The notes below the pieces were generated by a model that searched no databases, was not told the DNA's origin, and saw only the letters and a program-made list of their open reading frames with translations. This document shows positions 1 through 10,686 of a DNA stretch of 64,000 nt, piece after piece; position 1 is the stretch's first letter; each line of letters begins with the position of its first letter. The stretch spans positions 312,181-376,180 of the forward strand of contig JADCRB010000024.1 in assembly GCA_021464245.1 (NCBI GenBank), written 5' to 3'. The position numbers and the translations under genes are program-made. This DNA is from Carallia brachiata (taxonomy: Eukaryota; Streptophyta; Magnoliopsida; Malpighiales; Rhizophoraceae).

Positions 1-111
1 CTAAAGCCATCTGAACTGACATCTTTGTATGTCCTCGATGTATTTAAAATTGAACTGACTTTGATGTTGTTGAATCATGCTCTACAACATGTAAAATTTT
101 TTCAATTTCAG

Positions 112-2911
112 GACCAGTTTGGAGCTGGCTGAAGTGTGTAGGGAGGTTGGTCTTCCCCCAGGTGTTCTCAACATTTTAACCGGACTGGGCTCTGAAGCCG
201 GTGCTCCTTTAGCATTACATGCCAATGTAGATAAGGTTTTTGATCCTCTTACATTTTTCTTCAGTGTGAATTCCTTCAACTTGAATCTTGATTTTTTTTT
301 TTTTTTTCCATATTTGATTTGTTTAGCTTCCATGATCTCAAAGCTAATAAGTTCGTTCTTAACAGATAGCATTTACTGGAAGCACAGTCACGGGAAGTAA
401 GATAATGGCATCCGCAGCCCAATTAGTCAAGGTATGTCTATTTTTCGCATTTGTGTTCCTTTAATCGCTTTGACGCTTCTTGTAAATAAGGATGGTTGCT
501 ATATGTTATTTCTTGGCAGCCTGTTTCTATGGAGCTTGGTGGGAAAAGCCCACTTATCGTGTTTGATGACGTTGATATTGACAAGGGTTAGTTTCTTGCG
601 AAAGGATGTTTCCCTTTTTGGCTGCCCATGTTGCTTGGATTGTTATAGTTTCTTTATTATGAGTACGCTGTGCATAGAGGGTTCCATCATCTGAGACCCA
701 TTGCATGGATGGAGCAAAGCAAGCATATGTTGTAGAAATTGGTAAACATCTGATGTTCTTTATTGTCTGACTCAACAGCTGTTGAATGGGCCATGCTTGG
801 TTGCTTTTTTACAAATGGCCAGATATGCAGTGCAACATCCCGCCTTCTTTTGCATGTAAGTATTCTGTGTCAATGCATTTGATGGAGAATAATAATGACC
901 TATGTTCTTATCTGCTAAAAGCCAGAGCAACTGATAGCATCCAAACAGAATCTGACATGCTATTTGCAAAAAGTGGAAGTCAGTTGACCAATTTTAACTT
1001 GAGCCCAACAAGCGTCAAACACATAACAAGAAACCAATTCCAATGAGTTATAGCCAGTACTATGCATTCTAGCAAATGAGATACAAAGCCACAGCGTGAG
1101 AAGGCCAGTGATCACTCTGCTCAAAAGACCTGTAAAGGGGAAAGTAGAGTCTGTGATCTCCATTTCATATGCACCTGCTTTTATTTGAGCTGAGATTCAG
1201 GTCTGAACTCACTGCTTAAAGGTGACTGCTTGCTGCCAATCTTGTCCAGCTTGAAAGTTGTACATAACGCTCAACACTCATTTCAACATCACCACCATAT
1301 GACTGAAAGCTTATCTAGGATTTAATGAAAGGGAACTGACAAAACTGAAGTGTATCTGTTGCTTTGAATTTCTTTGTTTCACACCCAATATTATTTTGTC
1401 AAATTTTTTTAGTATGATAACTTACCTCTTTCACTTCAGGAAAACATTGCGCCACAGTTTGTAGATAGGCTTGTGGAATGGAGCAAAAATATTAAAATAT
1501 CAGACCCTCTGGAAGAAGATTGCAAGCTTGGCCCAGTTGTTAGTAAAGCACAAGTAAGAAAGTTTGTTAAGAAATCTGCATCTTCTTTTGGTATGTCATT
1601 GGCTCAGCATGAGTGGCGTTTTATATGTTTTAAAGGCCTGTCTATGGTGATGTGACGAGCAATGTCTTCACATTTCTCAATGATTGTGGGTGGTTGGAAT
1701 ATAGACCTTGATACAAATGTAAGGTGATTTGGTTATTTGACTAATGATTTAGAATGCCTGCAACAGTTACCTGAAATTTTTTACTGTCGCGAGCAATTAG
1801 AGATTCTTTGCCAATAACCTAATTTGTTGCTGCAGTACGATAAAATAGTGAAATTCATCTCTAATGCAAAGGCCGAAGGTGCAACTATTTTATGGCGGGT
1901 CTCGTCCAAAGGTATCTGTGATTCCTGATTTTCATTGATGCCATGGCTATGATTCACATCTGACAGCACTTAAATTTTTGTGAAAATGAATGGCAGCATT
2001 TAGAAAAGGGATTCTTTATTGAACCAACTATTGTTACTGATATAACTACATCCATGGAGATCTGGAGAGAGGAAGTTTTTGGTCCTGTTCTGTGCATCAA
2101 AACATTTAGTACTGAAGATGAAGCCATTGACCTGGCAAATGACACTCAGTGAGTTGATTCTTACTATTTCGGTAAAGATAAAAGTGGCTAAAAACTCCAT
2201 CTCGATACCTTCTCCCCTTTCTTGGATGTTGTCATTCATTGCTTTTTTATTGAATTTTCTATTCCTATCACTCTTAATTCTGGACTTTTTTTATATGTTT
2301 TGGCCACAGTGACCTATTTTGACATTGCATTCATGTTCCACAGGTATGGATTAGGTTCTGCTGTGATATCAAATGATCTAGAAAGGTGCAAGCGTGTAGC
2401 GAAGGTGAGACTACAAGTATCAAGCTACGGTGAAATTATATGAGACTTTTAAGTGACAAGCTATGGGTTAGAATAATTATGTCATAATCATTCAGAGGGT
2501 TACCTAATATTTCTTCACCACCAACCTGCAGGCATTCAGGGCAGGTATTGTATGGATCAATTGCTCACAGCCATGCTTCTGTCAAGCACCATGGGGAGGC
2601 ATCAAACGTAGTGGTTTTGGGCGCGACTTGGGTGAATGGTAAGTTTCCAAGTGCCAAGCTAGATATAATGAAGATAATAAAAAGAAAGAATTGCATGGTT
2701 ACCATGGAAAATAAACATTGACAAAAAGCCCTCCCAATGTGAAGCTTTATCCAAAAATGAGCAAACCATCTTGGACTAGCCTTAGCTAATCCTGACCTCT
2801 CTTCTCTCTCGTGAAAACAGGGGACTTGATAATTACATCAGTGTGAAGCAGGTCACCCAGTATATCTCAGATGAACGATGGAATTGGTACCAATCTCCTT
2901 CAAAGCTGTAA
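112..2911 (+). CDS. ALDH10: Betaine/aminoaldehyde dehydrogenase, ALDH10 family (3' part, 5' end outside window)
   Basis: NAD-dependent oxidation of betaine aldehyde and aminoaldehydes to glycine betaine or amino acids such as GABA is the known family role. Ten exons can be placed: 112-235, 366-431, 520-586, 779-855, 1440-1553, 1836-1911, 1997-2148, 2344-2404, 2532-2638 and 2821-2911, all with GT-AG introns and compatible phases. Visible landmarks are [12 protein letters not shown] (cofactor loop), the catalytic Glu in MELGGKSP, the catalytic Cys in [22 protein letters not shown] and the C-terminal GFGRDLGEW. The protein ends SPSKL, a canonical peroxisomal targeting signal type 1. Oddity: exon 1836-1911 is out of frame after ATIL; the conserved GGSRPK continues one base later, and reading straight on hits a stop in the next exon. 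Either two bases are missing near 1893 or this copy is broken. The first exon seen starts at an acceptor, so the N-terminus lies left of the window. Family assignment is firm; activity of this allele is not. Confidence 0.93.
1883..1911 (+). other. Frame break in ALDH10 exon
   Basis: In frame, codons up to 1892 read A-T-I-L; the next in-frame codons give W-R-V-S-S-K. Shifted by one base (from 1894) the bases read G-G-S-R-P-K, which joins the following exon (from 1997) as [13 protein letters not shown], the normal ALDH10 continuation. One residue normally sits between IL and GGS, so two bases appear to be missing. A weak alternative donor at 1899 would skip the break in frame (giving ATIL-WR-HLEKG), but it would delete five conserved residues. 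Confidence 0.75.
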
Positions 2912-4030
2912 GAGGTTTTTCTGAGAGCGAAAATGAGAAAGTCAATGTGTACCGCCAACTCAATGGAATAAAGCGGTACCATGTGTTAAATGCAACTGTT
3001 GGGAAGATTATGCATATTGGTAAACTTAATGTAATGTGACTATTTCAAACTTGACTTGAGTATGGGTTATAAGCTTCCAGTTTAGAAAACTTGAAAAAGT
3101 ATTCCCTATTTTGAAAGGTTTGCATGGCTTGTATCTAGCATTGATACAGAAATATAGCTAACTAGTTAATCGTGGCATTAGTATAATTATGGAGAAAATT
3201 CTTTTTTTTTTTTTTTTTTGCCTGGAGAGAAGCCGAGTTGATCTTCAGTATACCAACTCAATTACAGGGAGACCAATATTCTTAAGCCCCAAAACATTGC
3301 AACGTTGAATGTATTTGGTTGGGATCGTTGGTTCATGCGGGACTGTTCAAGTTCTACGTCGAAATAATAGGAACCGGATAACGCAACGCATTCTCAGTTC
3401 AGTTGTTTGTGAGCATTTCAACTTCAAGAGAATAAATGTAAGGACCACTATTTTGCAGACATCTTCGTTAAGACTTGAGACATACCAACTCGACCAAGTA
3501 TTTTTTCAACAATATTGTGCTGCTGCTCATTTGGGGACTTGTATCTATACAAAGGTATTATTATTGGACACATGTGGATACACAAGAATATAAATTGTTA
3601 GATATAAATTATTAAATAATTAAATTTAAATACTAAAATAAATAAATAAATGAATATTTAAATGTTATTATATAGATTATGTACTCACTTTTATCTATTA
3701 AGTGTGAACTACACGTTATAACTCTTACAAACATATCAAATTTTTTATACAGTTCCTCAAAAAACACCTTATTAATTAAAACTTAAACTTCAAACTTCTA
3801 TTTCAAATGTCACGCCGTTGAGGAAAAGTTCCGCTATTTGATAATTTAAAAATAAAGAGCTCATTTTTAAGTCACTTGTGAGAAAGAAAAATAGTCCATA
3901 ATAATATATTAAACAACAAACCGTTTAATGGGTTTTCTAGTAAATTTATCGCACAAGAATTAATTAAAGGAAATGTAGGAATATCATAACAAGGTGGACA
4001 AAACTTACTATATGGAATATACATGCAGGG
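2912..4030. other. 3' flank of ALDH10, partly duplicated at 8.8-9.9 kb
   Basis: No gene is visible. Bases about 3172-3515 (starting GCATTAGTATAATTATGGAGA) recur in diverged form at about 8808-9890. The first 150 bases or so after the stop are the likely 3' UTR. The remainder to 4030 is AT-rich and featureless. A 94-codon open frame at 3309-3593 lies inside the duplicated stretch but is not kept open in the other copy, so I do not call it a gene. Confidence 0.5.
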
Positions 4031-4640
4031 AAACTTGATGCTCTTTTTTAAGACATGAAGATCTGTAATGACGGCAGAACTTGGCGAAATCGGGGCCGCG
4101 ATCATGGAAAGCCATCTGTCGACGAAAAAAGGTTCCGGGATGGAATCCCCACCGTTCTAGTATTGGATCAAAAACCTCTCCATAGCGATAACAAGCTAGT
4201 TTGCCACAGCCTGGCTTACTTCGGAGGGACTCGGCCGGCATAATGCTAGTCCGAATGTTGTCGGACTCCGGCAAATTTCTCCTCCGAAAGCATAAATCTT
4301 GCTTGCCGCCAACAGCAATAACAGCCGGCTCCAACCTCGGGCACACCATAGGAGGGGTTTTCTCGCCATTCCTGATTCAAATAGAGATCCGCATTAACGC
4401 GGATTGCGTGCAGTGCGGCCGAATTATAGAAGGCGACATCCGGGAAAGCCGGATTAAACCAGATTTCTGGCTGAGAGCGAGGATTATCAATCAAGTTAGG
4501 GGGCGGAGACCCTGGATGAAAAGCGATAGTGGGCCGCGGCGGCGGAGGACAAGTTGATGTTTCTGGTGGAAGAGGCTGAGACTTTCTTAATTGCTCCGCC
4601 TCTTCTGGATTGAAACGGCACCAATGTCATTCTACAGTCC
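4031..4640 (-). other. GC-rich island with broken open frames, unrecognised
   Basis: This block is clearly richer in G and C than the AT-rich DNA on both sides, and it begins and ends abruptly. On the minus strand one frame runs open from about 4600 to a stop at 4246 and encodes a proline-rich segment followed by QPEIWFNPAFPDVAFYNS and NADLYLNQEWRENPSYGVP. A second minus-strand frame then stays open from 4349 to 4008. The two frames overlap and could be one coding sequence interrupted by a frameshift. I do not recognise the family. It could be an exon of a missing gene, a decayed transposon gene or an insertion. No convincing start codon or splice sites were found. Confidence 0.35.
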
Positions 4641-5320
4641 TATTTTGGTCGTACGTTCCGCCGGTCCAGGCGATTTGCCGATATATATATACCTTTCTCT
4701 GTTGGAAATTATTATATATTTTAAAAAAATTAATTCTGGTTAAATACAAATTAATGATTATGTTTTTGTTATTAATTTTTAAGGCATTAAGTTATTTATA
4801 ATGGTTAGAGTTTATTTCTTATATTAATACACTTTATATATTATTAACACTCGTATTAATATAAATAATGCTCTTCTTATTTTTCTTGTGAAAGAGTTTT
4901 TACCAACAATCTAAAGTATACTATTAGATTAATCAAAAGATTAATTAAAATATTAGTTGTTTATGTTATTTTACTTGTGAAGTGTACATTAATAAAAAAA
5001 TTTGTTGTATCTTAACAAGATAGCTGTTATAGCTCGATGCACTGCGATTATTTGTTCGTGGGGCGCCAATCTATACTTAAAGACAGTGTATTTATACGCT
5101 TCAGATATGATACGTTTTGCTCTTATTTATTTTTATTTTAATATGATATGATTCATATTATGTTCCATATCATGTATATAATATTATTTTATTACTTATT
5201 TTCGAACAATTTTGTTCTCAATTTATATTTATTAAAATATTAAACACTTTATTTTTGTATTTTATGTTATCTATATATTTTGTTAATTATTTTTCCTGCA
5301 TTCTCTTGGTTCCAGTGGTC
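4641..5320. other. AT-rich spacer, nothing recognised
   Basis: Very AT-rich DNA with short ATATAT and poly-T tracts. No coding, RNA or transposon signature was found. Confidence 0.5.
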
Positions 5321-5329
5321 GACAACCCA

Positions 5330-6115
5330 TAGATGAAAGAACCGGACCGGACCGGACTGACCGGTTCAACTGAAAAAATTGGGAACCGGTCCTTAGACCA
5401 GTCCAGTTCACATTAAAAATCAGCTCACATGCAAATCGGACTCAGAACCGAAAAACTGACCGGTTCAACCGGAAACTGGTGAACTTGTCCCAATTCTTCC
5501 AGTTGAACCGGTTGAGATTTTTATTTTATTTTTATTTTTTAATTTAAAATATAAATATATAATTTATAAAGTAATTTTTTTAATTTATTGTATTCTTCAA
5601 ACGGAAAATTTAAGGACTATACTATAAAACTCAACAAAATCTTTTAATCATGTATTTTTTAAAATTTTTTATATTAAACTATAATATCTTTAACATAAAT
5701 AAAAATTAATATTTTATATACTTTTATTAAAATTTTTTATCATACTATTTAAAAATAACAACTATATAATTTAAATATAATCTTTAACTCGTGTGCAATC
5801 AAAATTTATTTATATTATGTATATATAAAACTATGTTTTTAATATATTTATATATATTAGTTTATTAATTTTTTTAATTTTACTTTACAATAAATTATAA
5901 AAATATATACTAAATTTAGAAATATATGTATTTTACTATAAATACATATATATAATATTTATATCTTATATTATTCTTTATATATATTATATAAAAATAT
6001 ATTTTAATTTTTATATATTTAATATTAAATACTAATTTTACCAATTTAACTACGTATAAATCGATGAACCGATTAAATTTTGAATTTGTTATCTTTTCAA
6101 TTCAATAACCGGTCA
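5330..6115. mobile_element. Candidate non-autonomous repeat with CCGGTT-rich ends
   Basis: The left end (5340-5510) is packed with ACCGG/CCGGTTCAAC motifs in both orientations, including GGACTGACCGGTTCAACTG and GTTGAACCGGTTGAG. The right end (6058-6115) carries GATGAACCGATT and AATAACCGGTCAAC. Between them lies about 500 bp of extremely AT-rich sequence. A low-complexity core bounded by related, inverted GC-richer ends is typical of decayed plant DNA transposons. I could not identify a clean target-site duplication or assign a superfamily. Confidence 0.35.
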
Positions 6116-7995
6116 ACTTTGCAACGACCTTGAAGGATTGTCCGCATCTATGCGTCCCTCGCCGATCCATCTCCGCCGTCAATCGTCCTTTGACAGAAGG
6201 ATCTGCCAGCGTCACATAAGCTATGCATCCCACCATCTCTCTCGATTCGATACTTCTGAAGAGGAGTTTTTTTTTTTTTATATATATAGAAATTGGCTTC
6301 GACCGTATACGACTCCAATTGGAATTGCAGAGTTACACTGTTTGAACAAAAGCTGGAATTGAACAAAAGCTGGAACACGTTCACGGATATTTGTACAGGA
6401 GTTAAGTTTATAACGAGGCCAGTAATTATTAAAAAATTTAAATTCAGGTTAGTAATAAAAAAATTACCCAAATATTTTTTTTTTTTTCGAGGGAGGCCAA
6501 ATAAGAGACTGTAACTTTAAAAAAAGTCTATGAATAGGTTTTTCCCTTTCCTTTAACTGCGGTTTTCAGACGTTAATGGTGTCTGCGTGGCATATGGCGT
6601 GGGATGCATAACTTAGAAGCACCAATTATCTAGAAAAATTCACGGCAAATATTATACATGAAAGCAATAGAGTTGTTTGAGAGTGGCAATATGTTTCTAC
6701 TTCTGCTACATGTCCATTCCATGTCTTCAGTTGTTGATTTCAAAAGCCTCCTAATGGAATCCACACAAAAAAAAAAAAAGTCATATTGCGGTGGCAAGTG
6801 CTTATGCTATCTGTGTTCGTCTTGAATATATGAGGTTATTTTCACAGGATATATTAGAGGAGCATGTTTAAACGGGCGTCATGCCCAATTAATTCATGAT
6901 CTTTTGGCCATGTCAGTTATAAGGGATTGGTGCCGTCTTTTATGCGTTATGTAGGTTCTTTTCGACACTTTCGCGTGAGACTTGTGTATAGATTATCATA
7001 TTTAATACAACGATTTCTTTTTGATCAATAGAGATATATATATCACAATAAAGTTACTTCATTTTGATCTAGAGGTGACAAAGTTTGATCTGTGAAAACA
7101 ACTTTTTGGTGAAAACAAAGATATGATTACGTAAACGTGATATTTCTCCATACCCCATAAGATGAGAGTCTCCTAGGCTAGGATGCATTTTATACCAGAG
7201 GAATGAGTACCATTGTTGTACGCTTAACCACTGCCGAGCTTCATTCCTTAGAGTTCAAGTTAATTCTAAGTTTTCTAGATTGGCATGCGGACCTGTGTCT
7301 TCGTCACATGCCTGTTGAGCATTGGAACAGATTAACTCGCAGGTGCCCATCACTCTGCTTTGGTGATTACATGTGGCCCTTGCGGTCTTGGTCGCGTTGA
7401 TCTCTGCGATGTATCTTATCGAGAATACAAGCATGTTTTGGTTAGTTGACTTCCTACAAAGTTATTGAACTTTTAATTTTGAGCCTTCAAATTTTCATTT
7501 TCTATAAACCGATATAAATTTCAATCACTGATCATCTCTCTTCCAAACCTCGCACAGAGATAGGTACTTGATATGCATGCTCAGGCACACGCACAACACA
7601 GACCTGCACAAATAGAGAGATTTTAGCATATGCTAGTCATTTTCTTGGAAACACTTGATGAAAAAAAACGTCTGGCTTAACATCATTTGCATTTTTAAAG
7701 CAGGGATAGGCCTGTGATATAAATAATCTGCAATATGTGAGGGATCCATGTTGTCTGTTTCACAGTTAGTGATGGATAATCCATTATTTGATGGCTGTTT
7801 TATGCTCTTTGTTTTGCTTTCTACTTGAGTCTGATCCTGCAAGGCCTCCAAGACACGGAAGATTTCTTTTTCTTTGATAATCCTCAAAAAGGAATGTGTT
7901 GAAGCATGTTGCTGGAGATGCTGGAACATCTTGTTGAAGGAATTAGCTTGTTTTAGTTTGTAATAATCTACCTTTGATTGCATTTGAGTAATCAG
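6116..7995. other. Spacer with no recognisable gene
   Basis: Several short open frames occur here (for example 6138-6362 plus, 7203-7400 plus, 7633-7983 minus), but none shows a recognisable family, conserved motif or splice context. The stretch 6130-6240 is locally less AT-rich. Poly-A and poly-T tracts are frequent, and I see no complete transposon. Confidence 0.4.
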
Positions 7996-7999
7996 CTTT

Positions 8000-8480
8000 T
8001 GCTGTAAGTGCTGTCAAGTTCAGTGCAATTTCAATTTCAATTTCAAATCTGTAAAAGGCTGCAACTATAACAGCAAGTTGCTTTTGCTGTTTGAATTTGT
8101 ATTTGCCTCTATATAATGAGGGTTTATGATTAATGAAAGTTGAGCAATAGAGGTTAGTTTGTACCTCAAATGAGTTTCTCTCCGTTACTGGAATTTTTCT
8201 TCAGCAAGCTCCTTTGTCTCTGCTGCAATTTCCAGCAAGCACTCAAAGCCAAATCTGCAACTTTTATCTTAAGCTTCCACCAGCAAGCTTCCATAAAACC
8301 AACAGAATGCCTCCAACTTTGATCACGATAATGGCCTTCATGCATGTAAGTTTTATACACAGTATTTTCCAAGTTCTTCAAGAATGCAAGGCCACCATTG
8401 CCTGCCACGTGCCGAGAACAGTCATCTCATCAACACATGCTGGTCAAGAAATCCGCAAAAAAGGATCCCATCTTGACGAG
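8000..8480 (+). mobile_element. LTR-like fragment (possible copia-type solo LTR)
   Basis: The run ACTATAACAGC, then GAATTTGTATTTG, a TATA-type motif CTCTATATAATGAGGG and TATGATTAATGAAAG is laid out like the promoter part of a plant retrotransposon LTR. The same order occurs on the opposite strand at about 41800-41980 (TATAACAGC, TTTGTATTTGAATTTG, CTATATAAAGAGGC, TATGATCAATGAAA). The two copies thus look like members of one family. I could not define the exact ends or a target-site duplication. Confidence 0.35.
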
Positions 8481-8804
8481 ATGCAACATTAGAAAGTTAT
8501 TCGGGGTCCCTGAAGCAGGTCTGACGCTGGATTTACCATATCTTCTGCTGCTCTAGTTATGTATGCCCACTTGATGAGGAGAATATATGGTTGTTTTCTG
8601 TCTTTACCTGTTGAATCAGATTCAGATATACAAGGGACAAAGGCGGTTCCTTTCTTTGGTATTCTAATGTTTATATGCCACTTTTTCCTTTCCATGTACA
8701 CCTCAAAATTTTATAATGGAAAATGAGATGAAATTTGTAGCAGATAAATGTTAACCTTAGGTTTTTGTTTATTCGTTCATTTTTTGTTTTCGAATGGTTG
8801 CTGT

Positions 8805-9895
8805 TTGCATTAACATTAGTGTAATTATGAAGAGAACTTTTCTTTTTTTCCTGTTCTGTCTGGAAAAAGAAAAAAAAGCCTACTTGATCTTAATTATACT
8901 GACTCAATTACAGCGGGGACAAATATTCTAGCCCCATTTTAGTTGATAGATAAAAAAAAAAAAAAGCTTGAGTGTAGTATAAATGCAAAGCGTAGATCCC
9001 CTGCCATGGTAATTTGTTAGTAGGACCTGTGAAGTAGGATCAGTATTGAGAAGAAAATTGTTGGAAAGAGGAACAGAAATTTTATTCAAATTTTCACTCA
9101 AACGTTACAAACACGCAACAACAACACAAACAATACAAGAACAACAGTGGAATCAGTGGAATCTACTATTGATCTAATAAAATTCACTACTAATATTCAA
9201 CACAGAGTTTTTAATCTTAATCTCAATACATTCACTACTAACTAACAACAGAACAAGAGTTATATTTGTAAATAATCGATTTCAGATAAAACAAATAGTA
9301 AAAAACACATATTTTAAAAAAAAGTTAACAATATACACTGATAAGACTAATTTTAATTTGACGATGACTAAAATAGATTTTTAACAGATTCTCAAAATCA
9401 AGTATAATTCAATTAACAATACACACTGATAAGTCTAATTTTGATTTGACGATGATTAAAATAAATTTTTGACAGATTCTCGAAATCATGTATGATTCAA
9501 TTCGATTTTATCTTTTGAAAATGTTATTTGTCAAATTGTTTTCTATCTATATCAACCTGCGCTGTAGGGACAGACTGCTTTCCCTAATTGTCACCCACTC
9601 AACACGATATAATTATGCCAAAACATTGCAGTGAATTCATCTCTTTGGGACCTTTGGTTCGCGAGATAGTGTTCAAGTTCTCCGTCGAAATAATAGGAAC
9701 CAGACAATGCTTCCTCAGTTATCTGTTCAAAAAAGTGAAGTTATTTGTCTTTGCTTAAAAAAAAAAAAAAAAGGCTAAGCTATTTGTCAACATTCCAACT
9801 TCAATATAGTGAATTTAGGGACGCCTCTTTTTTTGACGTCTTCCTTGAGAGTTGAGACCTGAGCCATATCAATTTGAATTGACCAAGAATGAAAC
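8805..9895. repeat. Second, interrupted copy of the ALDH10 3' flank
   Basis: GCATTA...GTGTAATTATGAAGAGAA, GACTCAATTACAG, ATATTCTAGCCCC, CCAAAACATTGCA, TGTTCAAGTTCTCCGTCGAAATAATAGGAACC and GACCAAGAATG match the order of the sequence at about 3172-3515. In this copy roughly 650 bp of unrelated AT-rich DNA (about 8945-9600) sits in the middle, consistent with a later insertion. No ALDH10 exons precede this copy, so it is a duplicated flank or a shared repeat rather than a second gene. Confidence 0.6.
9325..9500. repeat. Two tandem copies of an 88-bp unit
   Basis: The unit starting TTAACAATATACACTGATAA at 9325 is repeated from 9413 (TTAACAATACACACTGATAA) with about ten substitutions and no obvious gaps. 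It lies inside the insertion that interrupts the duplicated ALDH10 flank. Confidence 0.75.
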
Positions 9896-10686
9896 TTAAC
9901 AAAGCCTTCCGCTTAAAGTCACCAAATGCTTTTTGTAAACAGAGTTGCATCCAAATTTGATTCGCAGGTTCAGTCTTTTCTGAAATTTGACACTTTCCCT
10001 TTTTGGGTCTTGGGAATTAAGTTTACTAATGGGATAAGATATCTACTAGCATCATGATGGTCAACTGCCAAAAAATTATGATTGCCAATATGTGTAGGCA
10101 ATTCTATTAAATGTGGCCAACGCTCAGAAATTTCTCGTTGCCACTAAATGGCGATGTCATATGTGCAACAAATCCTTTTCCCAAAATTCAACTAGCTATC
10201 CCTAGCACATTCTTGCCGCAGCTCCATAACATCAGTTTCGTTTTCAAAAAGTAAGCATTGTAAACACCACACACGGGGTCAACCAGAAATTCCTCTAGCA
10301 ACGATATTGCGGAAAAAGGGGTCCAAGGCTTTCTTAGCTCCTATGAAAATTTTTAAGCAAGATCTAACTACATAGCTTCCATTGCCGTCACTGCAGGACA
10401 TAATCCACTGACCACCATGGTATAAGTAACCAGATAAGAATGTAATCCTTTTTCACATATGTTTTGAGAAAACAGATGGAGCATGCTTCCCATTATACTT
10501 GCGCACAAGCTGTATTCGAGCATTATTAGTTACGAATAAAGGAAGTTGCCCCTCTCTTTCACAATCTCACCACATACTGTTCAAGCTCCTCTTAACCAAC
10601 ATGTGCACAAATTTGATGGAATTCTGTGTTATACAGAATGCAATGGAATTTACAAACTTTATCAAACAATCTGATTCCAATGCTAT
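9896..10686. other. Spacer and likely 3' UTR of the PPR gene
   Basis: No coding signal was seen on either strand beyond short random frames. The right part, just past the PPR stop codon at 10687, should contain that gene's 3' UTR. Confidence 0.45.

Noticed and set aside
3309..3593. 94-codon plus-strand frame after ALDH10
   Set aside because: Lies in a repeated flank, is not open in the second copy and shows no domain.
7203..7983. Open frames in the 7.2-8.0 kb spacer
   Set aside because: No motif, splice site or family; composition like spacer DNA.
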